Below are positions 44,099 to 53,871 of a DNA stretch of 64,000 nt, piece by piece; position 1 is the first letter of the stretch; the number at the start of each line of letters is the position of its first letter. The notes under the pieces were generated by a model. The model made no database searches, was not told the origin of the DNA, and worked only from the letters and a program-made list of their open reading frames with translations. Source of the stretch: Sellimonas caecigallum. GTDB lineage: Bacteria > Bacillota > Clostridia > Lachnospirales > Lachnospiraceae. The position numbers and the translations under genes are program-made. Location of the stretch: assembly GCF_019754295.1 (NCBI RefSeq), contig NZ_VIRV01000009.1, positions 1 through 64,000 on the forward strand, in the 5' to 3' direction.

Positions 44099-45307
44099 TC
44101 AGAAATTTTTGCTAATTCTTTCCGCAACAGCTTTTATGAATCCCTCACTGTTCAATACCATTGGGTTTTCTATTGTCGTGATAAGCGCCAGATCTTTTGT
44201 CATTTGACCTCCTTCGATTGTCTCAATGGTGGCTTTTTCCAGGCAGTCGGCAAAATCCTGAAGTTCCTTGTTTCCATCCAATTCTCCACGCTTTCTAAGC
44301 GCTCCGCTCCAGGCAAAAATTGTTGCCACAGAGTTTGTGGATGTCTCTTCGCCTTTCAGATGTTTATAATAATGTCTCTGCACCGTTCCGTGGGCAGCCT
44401 CATATTCATAGTATCCGTCTGGAGATACGAGGACAGATGTCATCATAGCCAGAGAGCCGAAAGCGGAGGAAATCATATCGCTCATCACATCTCCATCATA
44501 ATTTTTACAAGCCCATATATATCCGCCTTCCGATTTCATGACACGTGCTACGGCATCGTCGATCAGCGTATAGAAATAAGTAATCCCTGCTTTCTCAAAC
44601 TGTTTTTTGTATTCCGCGTCAAAAATCTCCTGGAAAATATCTTTAAAAGTGTGATCGTATTTTTTCGAAATCGTATCTTTTGTGGCAAACCAGAGATCCT
44701 GCTTTGTGTCCAGAGCATAAGCAAAACAGCTTCTCGCAAAGCTTGCGATAGAACCACTCAAGTTATGCATCCCTTGAATAATGCCGTCTCCCTCAAACTG
44801 ATGGATCAGTTCTCTTGTCTCGGTCCCGTCCTCAGCAGTAAATACAAGTTCTGCCTTTCCTTTTCCGGACACCTTCATTTCTGTCCCTTTGTAGACGTCC
44901 CCATATGCATGTCTTGCAATGGTGATCGGCTTTTTCCAGTTTTTCACGCATGGTTCAATTCCCTTTACAACGATCGGAGCGCGAAATACGGTTCCATCCA
45001 AAATAGCACGAATCGTTCCATTCGGACTCTTCCACATTTCTTTCAGATCATACTCTTCCATTCTGGCTGCATTTGGTGTGATTGTTGCACATTTGACAGC
45101 CACTTTATATTTCTTTGTGGCCATCGCGCTGTCGACAGTTACCTGGTCGTCAGTCTCGTTTCTGTGTTCAAGTCCCAGGTCGTAATACTCTGTCTTCAGA
45201 TCCACAAAAGGAAGGATCAGATGATCTTTGATCATCGCCCAGAGAATCCTTGTCATTTCATCCCCATCCATCTCTACGATAGGTATCTGCATCTTGATTT
45301 TTTCCAT
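44099..45307 (-). CDS. icd: NADP-dependent isocitrate dehydrogenase
   Basis: A 402-aa dimeric IDH of the type shared with eukaryotes. Isocitrate/metal-binding region [21 protein letters not shown], catalytic Tyr in ARHAYGDVY, and metal ligands in [28 protein letters not shown]. It makes 2-oxoglutarate for glutamate synthesis in organisms with a partial TCA cycle. It is the last gene of the citrate synthase-gntR-icd unit, 19 bases after gntR. The start at 45307 has AGAGAGGG upstream. No aconitase gene is in the window. Confidence 0.94.
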   Translation of the reverse strand: MEKIKMQIPIVEMDGDEMTRILWAMIKDHLILPFVDLKTEYYDLGLEHRNETDDQVTVDSAMATKKYKVAVKCATITPNAARMEEYDLKEMWKSPNGTIRAILDGTVFRAPIVVKGIEPCVKNWKKPITIARHAYGDVYKGTEMKVSGKGKAELVFTAEDGTETRELIHQFEGDGIIQGMHNLSGSIASFARSCFAYALDTKQDLWFATKDTISKKYDHTFKDIFQEIFDAEYKKQFEKAGITYFYTLIDDAVARVMKSEGGYIWACKNYDGDVMSDMISSAFGSLAMMTSVLVSPDGYYEYEAAHGTVQRHYYKHLKGEETSTNSVATIFAWSGALRKRGELDGNKELQDFADCLEKATIETIEGGQMTKDLALITTIENPMVLNSEGFIKAVAERISKNF

Positions 45308-45326
45308 ACGTGGTATCCCTCTCTTT

Positions 45327-45983
45327 CTATTCATTTCCGATTTCATCCAGACGAAGGTGCTGTACTACGTGCCTGATATGTTCTTCCATCAGCTTCTCTG
45401 CCTGGTCTTCATCGCGTTGTTTCATTGCTTCCAGAATTTTCATATGTTCCCCGATGGATTTCTCAGCTCGGTTCTCTGTACGAATCGAACGTTTTCTCGC
45501 CATCTCTACGTAACGATGGAAGTCTGTCAGAAGATGCTTTAGCATCCTGCTTCCGCACGCTTCATATAATATCACATGGAATTTGCCGTCAAGCTGTGCA
45601 AGCTGTTCTGTCATCCCTTTTTTTCTATAAAATTCTGACAAAAGCAGCATTTCCTCCATCTCGTCTATCTGCTCCTGGGAAACCCGCTTTGCGGCAAGCC
45701 GCGCTGCCAGACCTTCCAGCCTGATGCGGATCATATAGATATCCCTCACGTCTTCCGCGGAAATCCCATTTACATAAGTCCCTTTATTGGGGACAATGGT
45801 CACAAGGCCTTCAAGCTCCAGCTGTCTGAGTGCTTCCCTTACCGGTGTCCGGCTTACCCCAAGCTCTTTTCCTATAGTCACTTCCCGAAGTTCGTCGCCT
45901 TCTTTATACTTTCCGGTTAAAATTCCATCCCTCAGTGTCCGGAATACTTTTCCGCTCAATGAATAATCCTGATATGTCTCCAT
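45327..45983 (-). CDS. GntR/FadR-type regulator with FCD domain
   Basis: A 218-aa protein. The winged helix covers about residues 8-75 ([40 protein letters not shown]) and the all-helical FCD ligand-binding domain about 85-215 ([35 protein letters not shown]). FCD domains bind carboxylic acids with a metal, so citrate, isocitrate or 2-oxoglutarate would suit the neighbours. The 26-bp palindrome in front of the operon is the likely operator. That the regulator controls its own operon is inference. Confidence 0.88.
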   Translation of the reverse strand: METYQDYSLSGKVFRTLRDGILTGKYKEGDELREVTIGKELGVSRTPVREALRQLELEGLVTIVPNKGTYVNGISAEDVRDIYMIRIRLEGLAARLAAKRVSQEQIDEMEEMLLLSEFYRKKGMTEQLAQLDGKFHVILYEACGSRMLKHLLTDFHRYVEMARKRSIRTENRAEKSIGEHMKILEAMKQRDEDQAEKLMEEHIRHVVQHLRLDEIGNE

Positions 45984-46005
45984 TATACCTCTCTTTACCT
46001 CTCAT

Positions 46006-47394
46006 TTAAAGAATGATCTGCATTTCGTGACAAAGTTCTGTGATCTTCCGCACCATTTCTGCATCTGTCATAACTGTAACTCTTCCCTCTTCGTACTGCA
46101 TGTCTACCCATTTCTTTACTTCTTGTACAAGCAGGGAATCTTTCCCCACATTTCTCTCTTTCGGGAGTTTATAATATGTATTGATCCAGTGTGCGATTCC
46201 GGCAATCCCGGAAGTGTTAGACACAGAAACGACAGCCGGTCGGTTCAGGAATTTGCCGGTGTCAAAAATATTATAGATCTCTTCATTTTTCAAAAGTCCG
46301 TCGGCATGGATCCCAGCTCTTGTCACATTGAAATTTTTCCCGACAAACGGTGTGTGTTCCGGGATATGGTATCCAATTTCCTTCTCGTAGTACTCTGCCA
46401 GCTCCGTGATAACAGTCGTATCCATACCATCCAACGTCCCTCGAAGCTGTGCATACTCAAATATCATTGCTTCCAGAGGAGTGTTTCCTGTTCGTTCTCC
46501 AATTCCAAACAATGAACAGTTTACCCCGCACGCCCCATAAAGCCAGGCCGTCGTGGCATTGCTGACCGCCTTGTAAAAATCATTGTGCCCGTGAAATTCG
46601 ATAAGTTCGCTCGGGACACCGGCATGGATCATAATCCCATAGATAATCCCCGGGACAGACCTTGGAATAACAGCTCCTGGATAATTGACGCCATATCCCA
46701 TCGTATCACACACTCTCACTTTGATCGGGATATGATACTCTGCCATCAGATTCATTAGTTCCAGACAAAATGGAATCACAAATCCGTAAATATCGGATCT
46801 CGTAATATCTTCCAGGTGGCAGCGCGGGCTTACCCCGATCTCCAGGCACTGGCGGATTACAGAGAGATAGTGCTCCATCGCTTCCCGTCTCGTCATCTTC
46901 AGTTTATAAAAAATGTGATAATCGGAACAGCTTACGAGGATTCCCGTCTCTTTCAAACCGATATCTTTTACAAGCTCAAAATCTTTTTTGCTGGCGCGGA
47001 TCCAGCTTGTCACTTCCGGGAAATCATATCCTCTTTCAAGACATTTGTAGACGGCATCCCTGTCTTTTTTGCTGTAAAGGAAGAATTCGCTCTGACGGAT
47101 CTTTCCCTTTGGTCCACCCAACCTGTGAAAATAATCGTAGATCGTCACGATCTGTTCCGTTGTGTATGGCGCCCTGGACTGCTGTCCGTCGCGGAATGTC
47201 GTATCCGTAATCCAGATATCATCCGGCATACAGTGCGGAACAATACGATCGTTAAAGGCAATCTTCGGTATCTCGTCATATGGAAACAGATTCCGGAAAA
47301 CATTCGGTGTATCCACATCCACAAGCGGATACATATGTTCTTCCAGCTGAAGCAGATTGTTGTGATAATTCATGTAGACTCTTCTATTTTCCAT
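46006..47394 (-). CDS. Re-type citrate synthase-like enzyme (homocitrate/isopropylmalate synthase family)
   Basis: A 462-aa DRE-TIM metallolyase-type Claisen enzyme: WITDTTFRDGQQSRAPYT (metal and catalytic Asp/Arg), EFHGHNDFYKAVSNATTAWLYGA (HxH metal ligands) and GIGERTGNTPLEAMIF. It is longer at the N-terminus than LeuA and lacks the LeuA regulatory domain, as in the Re-citrate synthase of Clostridium kluyveri. Linkage to icd argues for citrate rather than isopropylmalate or homocitrate formation; a homocitrate-type activity cannot be excluded. The start at 47394 has AGGAG 7 bases upstream. Confidence 0.82.
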   Translation of the reverse strand: MENRRVYMNYHNNLLQLEEHMYPLVDVDTPNVFRNLFPYDEIPKIAFNDRIVPHCMPDDIWITDTTFRDGQQSRAPYTTEQIVTIYDYFHRLGGPKGKIRQSEFFLYSKKDRDAVYKCLERGYDFPEVTSWIRASKKDFELVKDIGLKETGILVSCSDYHIFYKLKMTRREAMEHYLSVIRQCLEIGVSPRCHLEDITRSDIYGFVIPFCLELMNLMAEYHIPIKVRVCDTMGYGVNYPGAVIPRSVPGIIYGIMIHAGVPSELIEFHGHNDFYKAVSNATTAWLYGACGVNCSLFGIGERTGNTPLEAMIFEYAQLRGTLDGMDTTVITELAEYYEKEIGYHIPEHTPFVGKNFNVTRAGIHADGLLKNEEIYNIFDTGKFLNRPAVVSVSNTSGIAGIAHWINTYYKLPKERNVGKDSLLVQEVKKWVDMQYEEGRVTVMTDAEMVRKITELCHEMQIIL

Positions 47395-47417
47395 TTCAAT
47401 TCTCCTTCTTTGCAATT

Positions 47418-47453
47418 TTGTATAATTGTATACAATTATACAACCTATGTCAA
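47418..47453 (-). promoter_or_regulatory. Promoter with a perfect 26-bp palindromic operator
   Basis: TTGACA (47448-47453) and TACAAT (47425-47430) are spaced 17 bases apart on the minus strand. A perfect 26-bp palindrome at 47418-47443 (half-site TTGTATAATTGTA) covers the spacer and the -10. Its centre TTGTATACAA fits the TNGTNNNACNA pattern of FadR/GntR-type operators. Binding would block the polymerase directly. Confidence 0.85.
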
Positions 47454-47467
47454 TACTTTAACGTAAT

Positions 47468-47514
47468 AAAAGAGGAAAATGTTCCGCCGAATCAACAGAT
47501 CATTTTCCTCTTTT
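47468..47514 (-). terminator. Terminator of the ilvA-DUF1653 unit
   Basis: Fourteen-base arms AAAAGAGGAAAATG and CATTTTCCTCTTTT pair perfectly and end in a T-rich tract on the minus strand, 27 bases beyond the DUF1653 stop. It insulates the citrate operon promoter. Confidence 0.75.
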
Positions 47515-47540
47515 ATTTTTTCGTCTCCCGAACCAGGATC

Positions 47541-48077
47541 CTATCTTCTTCTTTCGTACTTAATCAATGTCTGGAGATATTTCTCAATATCGAGTATCCG
47601 AAAATAAAGATCTCCGCTTTTTTCTGTAAAATCAAGGCTTTGGGCAATGGATTCCAGAAGCTGATCATCCAATTCTGACCGATGCCGCTGGAGAAAAGCA
47701 AGCTTCTCTTCATTTTTCCCCAATTCCAGAAAAGCCAGAAGAAGCTGCACGCTCTTCTCGTCATCCTCATGGCTTTTTCCTTCCTTTCGATCTGGCTGAA
47801 ACGGACATCCTTCATTTGGTTCCGCAATCTTCTCAAACAAATATTCCTGGGATGATTCCGGAAATTTCCCTGGCTCTGCCTTACTCATAAACATTGGGAG
47901 GGGTTTTGCATAAACGGGATGATCCCCGTACATTCCCTCATAGATGACAAGCTCTTCCAGCGTCTCCGTATGTCTTGCCACCGCCAGAATCCGGTATATC
48001 TCTCCTTCAAAATGCCGGTAGTACTGCCCTTTCTCCGGTATCTCTCGTCCCAAAGTGAATCCTCCTTTTTCAAACAA
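47541..48077 (-). CDS. DUF1653 domain protein
   Basis: A 178-aa protein. Residues about 12-75 carry the DUF1653 pattern (KGQYYRHFEGEIYRILAVARHTET, then VIYEGMYGDHPVYAKPLPMF), a small SH3-like fold of unknown function; a charged helical C-terminal domain follows. It starts 3 bases after the threonine ammonia-lyase stop and is probably translated from the same message. Confidence 0.8.
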   Translation of the reverse strand: MFEKGGFTLGREIPEKGQYYRHFEGEIYRILAVARHTETLEELVIYEGMYGDHPVYAKPLPMFMSKAEPGKFPESSQEYLFEKIAEPNEGCPFQPDRKEGKSHEDDEKSVQLLLAFLELGKNEEKLAFLQRHRSELDDQLLESIAQSLDFTEKSGDLYFRILDIEKYLQTLIKYERRR

Positions 48078-48080
48078 TGA

Positions 48081-49295
48081 TTAGTACAGCTTTGCCCCGA
48101 TCAGTTTCGGACGGAACCCTTTTTCTTCCAGCGCTGACAAAATTTCCTGCTTATGTTCCGTACCGAAGGCCTCCATCGTGATACGAAGTTCCACCGCCGC
48201 ATTCCGGTTTGTACTTACAAACTGGTTATGTTCCAGCTTGATGACGTTTCCCTGGGCATCCGCAATGGTCTTCGCCACTCTCACAAGCTCGCCCGGTTTA
48301 TCCGGAAGAAGCACCGATACGGAGAAGATCCGATCTCTCTGGATCAGGCCATGCTGCACGATAGATGCCATTGTAATGACGTCCATATTTCCTCCGCTCA
48401 GGATACAGACTGCCTTTTTCCCTTTTAGTTTCATCTGTTTTAATGCCGCCACAGAGAGAAGACCAGAATTTTCTACAACCATCTTGTGATTTTCTACCAT
48501 ATCAAGGAATGCTCCGATGAGTTCATCGTCGTCCACTGTCAAAATCTGATCCACATTTTCCTTCACATATTCAAATGTTTGTGTTCCAACTTTTTTGACA
48601 GCTGTACCATCTGCGATCGTATTGGCACTTGGAAGCTCTACCGGTTCTCCTGCTTTTAAGGCCGCCTTCATGCTTGCCGCTTCCGATGGCTCCACACCGA
48701 TTACCTTGATTTTCGGATTCAGCATTTTGGCGAGCGTGGATACCCCTGCTGCCAGTCCGCCTCCACCGATCGGCACAATGATGTAATCCACAGTAGGGAG
48801 TTCCTGTACGATTTCCATCGCAATCGTTCCTTGTCCGGTTGCCACATCCAGATCGTCAAAAGGATGCACAAATGTATATCCATGTTCTTTGGCAAGTTCA
48901 TATGCTTTGCTGCAGGCATCGTCATAAACGTCTCCGTGAAGCACCACATCCGCCCCGAGATTTTTTGTGCGGTTTACTTTGATCAGCGGAGTAATCGTAG
49001 GCATGACGATCGTCGCCTTACATCCGAACTCTCTTGCCGCGTACGCTACACCCTGCGCATGATTTCCGGCCGACGCTGTGATCAGTCCTTTTTTCTTCTC
49101 TTCCTCTGTAAGCGTGCTGATCTTATAGTATGCTCCCCGGATTTTGTAAGCACCGGTATGCTGCATGTTTTCCGGCTTTAAAAAGATTTTGCCCCCGGTC
49201 TCCTCGCTCAAATATTCGCTGTAAACAAGTTTGGTCGGGTTTGTCACTTTCTTTACGAGTTCGCTCGCTTCTTCAAATTTCTCCAATGTCATCAT
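48081..49295 (-). CDS. ilvA: Threonine ammonia-lyase with ACT domain
   Basis: A 404-aa fold-type II PLP enzyme: PLP lysine in HTGAYKIRGAYYKIS, SAGNHAQGVAYAAREFG, the phosphate-binding PIGGGGLAAGVST, and a C-terminal ACT-like domain (about 325-404). It deaminates threonine (and often serine) to 2-oxobutyrate. The single ACT domain fits the TdcB/short IlvA form, which may serve either isoleucine synthesis or amino-acid fermentation; the branch cannot be settled from sequence. Confidence 0.92.
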   Translation of the reverse strand: MMTLEKFEEASELVKKVTNPTKLVYSEYLSEETGGKIFLKPENMQHTGAYKIRGAYYKISTLTEEEKKKGLITASAGNHAQGVAYAAREFGCKATIVMPTITPLIKVNRTKNLGADVVLHGDVYDDACSKAYELAKEHGYTFVHPFDDLDVATGQGTIAMEIVQELPTVDYIIVPIGGGGLAAGVSTLAKMLNPKIKVIGVEPSEAASMKAALKAGEPVELPSANTIADGTAVKKVGTQTFEYVKENVDQILTVDDDELIGAFLDMVENHKMVVENSGLLSVAALKQMKLKGKKAVCILSGGNMDVITMASIVQHGLIQRDRIFSVSVLLPDKPGELVRVAKTIADAQGNVIKLEHNQFVSTNRNAAVELRITMEAFGTEHKQEILSALEEKGFRPKLIGAKLY

Positions 49296-49334
49296 AGCTG
49301 ATTCCTTCTTTCCTCACTCTGTCATGTGTTTCAC

Positions 49335-50285
49335 TTAGTTCTCTTCATCCTCTTTTGCATCGTCTGTAAACAGTGCATTTACAAAATCATCCGAATTGAA
49401 TTTCTGCAGATCTTCGATGCTTTCCCCAACACCAATATATTTTACCGGAATTCCGAGTTCCGCCTGGATGGCAACTGCGATTCCCCCTTTTGCAGTGCCG
49501 TCCATTTTTGTAAGGACAATCCCCGTGATCTGGGCCGCTTCCATGAACTGTTTTGCCTGTGCAAGAGCATTCTGTCCAGTCGTCCCGTCCAATACGACAA
49601 GCGTCTCCCTGTATGCATCCGGGTACTCTCTCTCAATGACACGGTTGATCTTCTTTAGTTCCTCCATGAGATTTTTCTTATTGTGAAGACGTCCTGCCGT
49701 ATCACACAGCATGACATCCGCCTTCCTGGCTTTTGCCGCCGCAACTGCATCGTAGACGACAGCCGCTGGATCAGATCCTTCCTGGCCTCCGATAAACTCT
49801 GCATTGGCGCGATCTGCCCATTCTTTTAACTGTTCTCCGGCTGCCGCCCGGAAAGTGTCAGCTGCCGCGATCACGACTTTTTTCCCTTCGCTTCTGAGTT
49901 TTCCGGCAAGTTTTCCAATCGTCGTTGTCTTTCCGACTCCGTTTACTCCGATCACAAGAACAACCGATGTCCGGTTTTCAAACTCATAGGCGGTCTCGCC
50001 GATCTGCATCTGCTCTTTGATACTATCGATCAAAAGCTGCTTGCAGTCCATCGGCTCTTTGATATGGTTTTCTTTTACTTTCTGTCTCAGATCATCAAGG
50101 ATCGAGTAAGTCGCTTTGACTCCAAGATCCCCCATAATAAGAATCTCTTCCAGCTCTTCATAGAACTCTTCGTCGATCCGGGAAAATCCGCCAAATAAAC
50201 TGTCTAGCCCGGATACAATATTTTTTCTTGTCTTCGTAAGCCCTGAAACAAGCCTTCGAAAGAATCCTTTCTTTTCCTCTGCCAT
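49335..50285 (-). CDS. ftsY: Signal recognition particle receptor FtsY
   Basis: A 316-aa SRP GTPase: helical N domain, G1 LVIGVNGVGKTTTIGKLAG, DTFRAAAGEQLKEWA, DVMLCDTAGRLHNKKNLMEEL, TKMDGTAKGG and GVGESIEDLQKF. It docks ribosome-SRP complexes at the membrane. The start at 50285 has GGAGG 8 bases upstream, inside the alternative first codons. It follows smc by 18 bases in the usual order rnc-smc-ftsY. Confidence 0.97.
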   Translation of the reverse strand: MAEEKKGFFRRLVSGLTKTRKNIVSGLDSLFGGFSRIDEEFYEELEEILIMGDLGVKATYSILDDLRQKVKENHIKEPMDCKQLLIDSIKEQMQIGETAYEFENRTSVVLVIGVNGVGKTTTIGKLAGKLRSEGKKVVIAAADTFRAAAGEQLKEWADRANAEFIGGQEGSDPAAVVYDAVAAAKARKADVMLCDTAGRLHNKKNLMEELKKINRVIEREYPDAYRETLVVLDGTTGQNALAQAKQFMEAAQITGIVLTKMDGTAKGGIAVAIQAELGIPVKYIGVGESIEDLQKFNSDDFVNALFTDDAKEDEEN

Positions 50286-50303
50286 ACTTTTTTCCTCCAT
50301 TTT

Positions 50304-53300
50304 CTATTTATCAAGCTGATGCTCCAAAAGATCCACGGACACCAGCGTCGAAACCCCTTTTTCCTGCATTGTGATCCCATATAGCCGATCTGCCGCTGTC
50401 ATCGTCCCTCTACGGTGAGTAATGACAATAAACTGCGTGTTTTTCGTAAGCTTATGCAGATACTGGGCAAATCTCGTCACGTTGGAATCATCAAGTGCTG
50501 CTTCGATCTCATCCAGAAGACAGAATGGAGACGGTTTCAGATTTTGTATTGCAAAAAGCAATGCGATGGCGGTCAGCGCTTTCTCGCCTCCTGAAAGCTG
50601 CATCATATTCTGAAGTTTTTTGCCCGGAGGCTGAGCGATGATCCTAATTCCAGCTTCCAGGATATCTTCCTCCTCCAAAAGTTCCAGTGTCCCTTTTCCG
50701 CCGCCAAAAAGCTGCCGGAACACAGAATCGAACTCTTTGCAGATACGAGCAAACTGTTCTTCGAACTGCTTTCTCATGGCGGCATCCAGCTCCTGGATAA
50801 TCTGTTTTAAAGTAGCCTCTGCCTCCACGAGATCCTCATACTGGCCTTTCAGAAATTCGTACCGATCTTCCAGATTCCGGAAATCTTCAATGGCATTGAC
50901 ATTGACATTTCCAAGCCCTTTGATTTCTCCTTTGATCCTCTGGGCTTCTCTTTTCATGGAAGCCAGATCGGTTAAACTCTCATCCCGGTAGGAAAGAGCA
51001 TGATTGTAGGTAATTTCATATTCCTCCCACATATAATTCTGATGCTTTTCCATCGTTTCTTCAAGAGTTTCTTTTTTTCCAGACAGCCGGAAACATTCTT
51101 TGTCAAGATCCGAAATATGAGCCGACATGTCGTCTCGTTTTTTCAAAAATGTCCTGAGTTTGACCGCCAGCTCTTCCCTCTCCTTCTGATAGGTTTGCGT
51201 AAGCTGCTGGATTTCATCTATAAGTTCCCCGGCATCTCTGATCTTCTGTTCCGTCTGTACGATCTGTCTTTCTTTCTCCTCAATGGTATCTTTCGTACTT
51301 CCGCGGCTTCTGTCCAGCTCATCCATTTCTTCCATGAGTTTTGAACACTCTCTTTTGATACGTTCTTCATTTTCCTGAAGGAATACTTCTTTTTGTCCGA
51401 GCTCCGCAAATGCAAGATGTGCCTCTTCGGCCATCTGATGCAGTTTCTCCTCTTCTTTCTTTTTCTGCTCTAAGAGGATCTGTTCTTCTTCTGCACGGTC
51501 TCCAAGTTTTCTCTCAAGCTCTTCTGACGTCCCCAGTTCAATCTCTATGGATTCCCGGTTTTCTTTCATTTCCCGGATCTTTGCATCCAGCTCTTCGTTT
51601 TCTCTGATCAGTGCTGCCTTCTTTTCTACGATCCCGCGCTGATGTTCCTGTACCTGATTCAGGTTCATTTTTGCTGTGTTCTGGATGACGAAAACTTCTT
51701 GGAGCTCAGCTTTTAAATCATCCATCTTCCCATAGAATGCCGCTCTCTTCTTTTTAGCTTCCTCAACGGTGGTTTCCATCTCATCCATGTCTTTTTTGAG
51801 AAGCTGAACTGTCTTTTCAAGCTCTTCTATTTCTCTGCGTCTTCCAAGGAGGTTTCCGGCATTCTTAAATGCACCTCCTGTCATGGATCCTCCGGGATTC
51901 AAAAGCTCCCCTTCCGGTGTGACCATTCTTATGGACTGTCGGTATTTCCTTGCCAGCCGAATTCCCGTATCAATATTGTCCACTACAACTGTGCGACCAA
52001 GCAAGTTCCCTGCCAGCTCTTCAAACTTCTTTTCCGTTTTCACAAGAGTGTGGGCAAGACCGATAACCCCTTCTTCCTCCAGCACCTCCGGCCTGGAAAA
52101 CGGGCTTGATTTTACGCTTGTCAGTGGCAGAAATGTCGCCCGTCCGAACTTATTTTTTTTCAGATAGCCGATCATCCGCTTAGCAGTCTCTTCATCCACT
52201 GTCACGATATTCTGTATACTTCCGCCAAGCGCTGTCTCCACCGCAATCTCATATTTTGCATCAACAGAAATGATATCCGCCACGACACCAAGGATCCCGG
52301 CCTCCCTCTTTTTCTGTTCCATCACTCTTCGGATACTGTTTCCATATCCGTCATAGCGCTCGGTAATATTTTTCAGAGATTCCAGCCTGGACTCCTCCCT
52401 GTGATATGCGGCCTGTCCAATCTGAAGTTTTTCGTTTCCCTGTGTGATCTCTGTCTGAAGTCTTACAATCTCTGCTTCATATCCGCTGATGGTTTCCTGA
52501 TATCCGCGAATCTTTTCCGATGCTTCCTGAAGCTCTGCTTTGTATTTCTCATACTCTGCCCGGTACACCTCCACCTTCTGTGAGATCCCAAGCAGCTCTT
52601 TTGCAAGCTCAGCCTTCTGTACCCGGATCTGCTCCTGCAGGGTGTCAAAATGCTGGATCTGCGCTTTTGTGGACGCCCGGCCAGACAGGAGTTTTATGAT
52701 CTCCTCTTTCTTTTCTTCAATGGAAAAACTGATTCGGGCCATCTCTTCCTGAAGTGCTCTGAGCTTTTCTTTCTCAGCATTTTCCATTTTTTCCCTGCGC
52801 TTTACTTCCAAATGAAGATTTTCTTTCTCCTCTTCCAGATTCCGCAGTTCACCCTTACGATTTTCCAGTTCCTCGGACACGGTTTTTCTTCTCTGAACAT
52901 AGTGCTCGTCGCTTGAACGGATACTTCGAATCTGTTCCTTAAGAAGCGCGATACTGTTCTCCAACTGCTGTTTCAAAAGCACAGTCTCATTGAGCTGTCT
53001 TCTTGTTTTCTCAGTCTCCGCCTCGATGGCGTCAGAACGAGTCTCCACTTCCGCATATTCCTCTTTCATGTCCTCGTACTGTTTCTTTGCACCGGAAAGC
53101 TCTTCTTCAGCCCCTTTCAAATCCTCCTGTACCCTTTGGGATTCCTTTTGTATCTTTTCTGTCTCCATCAAAAATACATTAATATCCTGCTTTTTCAGTT
53201 CTTCCCGCAGCCTCAGGTATTCTCTTGCCGTCTCCGACTGCTTTTTTAACGGGCCGTACTGTTTTTCCAGCTCAGAAAGGATGTCCGTCACGCGAACAAG

Positions 53301-53861
53301 ATTCTGCTGTTCTTCGTCCAGCTTTTTCAGAGATGCATTTTTCCTCCGTTTGAACTTGACGATCCCCGCAGCCTCATCGAAGAGCTCTCTTCTTTCCTCT
53401 GGCTTTCCGCTCAGGATCTTATCTATCTGTCCCTGTCCGATGATCGAATACCCCTCTTTTCCAATACCGGTATCGTAAAAAAGTTCGTTGATATCTTTCA
53501 GACGGCATGCACTTCCATTGAGAAGATACTCCGACTCGCCGGAACGATAGATCTTTCTTGTGACCGTTACCTCCGAAAAATCCACCGGCAGCTGATGGTC
53601 AGAATTGTCAAGTGTAATGGCAACTGACGCGTAGCTTAAGGGCTTTCGGTTCTCTGTCCCGGAGAAAATGACATCCTGCATATTGCCGCCTCGCAGCTGC
53701 TTTGCCCGCTGTTCTCCGAGCACCCATCTTACCGCATCTGCTACATTACTCTTCCCGCTTCCGTTTGGCCCTACAATTCCGGTAATCCCATTATGAAACT
53801 GAAATAAGATTTTGTTTGCAAATGATTTAAATCCCTGCACTTCAATACTTTTTAGATACAT
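50304..53861 (-). CDS. smc: Chromosome segregation ATPase SMC
   Basis: An 1185-aa full-length SMC. Walker A GIVGPNGSGKSNVADA at about 27-42, two long coiled coils (about 170-500 and 670-1020), the hinge at about 515-635 (GILGVVADIISVDAKYEIAVE, LNPGGSMTGGAFKNAG), the signature MQLSGGEKALTAIALLF and Walker B PFCLLDEIEAALDDSNV. It condenses and individualises chromosomes with ScpA and ScpB, which are not in the window. Confidence 0.97.
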   Translation of the reverse strand: MYLKSIEVQGFKSFANKILFQFHNGITGIVGPNGSGKSNVADAVRWVLGEQRAKQLRGGNMQDVIFSGTENRKPLSYASVAITLDNSDHQLPVDFSEVTVTRKIYRSGESEYLLNGSACRLKDINELFYDTGIGKEGYSIIGQGQIDKILSGKPEERRELFDEAAGIVKFKRRKNASLKKLDEEQQNLVRVTDILSELEKQYGPLKKQSETAREYLRLREELKKQDINVFLMETEKIQKESQRVQEDLKGAEEELSGAKKQYEDMKEEYAEVETRSDAIEAETEKTRRQLNETVLLKQQLENSIALLKEQIRSIRSSDEHYVQRRKTVSEELENRKGELRNLEEEKENLHLEVKRREKMENAEKEKLRALQEEMARISFSIEEKKEEIIKLLSGRASTKAQIQHFDTLQEQIRVQKAELAKELLGISQKVEVYRAEYEKYKAELQEASEKIRGYQETISGYEAEIVRLQTEITQGNEKLQIGQAAYHREESRLESLKNITERYDGYGNSIRRVMEQKKREAGILGVVADIISVDAKYEIAVETALGGSIQNIVTVDEETAKRMIGYLKKNKFGRATFLPLTSVKSSPFSRPEVLEEEGVIGLAHTLVKTEKKFEELAGNLLGRTVVVDNIDTGIRLARKYRQSIRMVTPEGELLNPGGSMTGGAFKNAGNLLGRRREIEELEKTVQLLKKDMDEMETTVEEAKKKRAAFYGKMDDLKAELQEVFVIQNTAKMNLNQVQEHQRGIVEKKAALIRENEELDAKIREMKENRESIEIELGTSEELERKLGDRAEEEQILLEQKKKEEEKLHQMAEEAHLAFAELGQKEVFLQENEERIKRECSKLMEEMDELDRSRGSTKDTIEEKERQIVQTEQKIRDAGELIDEIQQLTQTYQKEREELAVKLRTFLKKRDDMSAHISDLDKECFRLSGKKETLEETMEKHQNYMWEEYEITYNHALSYRDESLTDLASMKREAQRIKGEIKGLGNVNVNAIEDFRNLEDRYEFLKGQYEDLVEAEATLKQIIQELDAAMRKQFEEQFARICKEFDSVFRQLFGGGKGTLELLEEEDILEAGIRIIAQPPGKKLQNMMQLSGGEKALTAIALLFAIQNLKPSPFCLLDEIEAALDDSNVTRFAQYLHKLTKNTQFIVITHRRGTMTAADRLYGITMQEKGVSTLVSVDLLEHQLDK

Positions 53862-53871
53862 ATACCACCTG

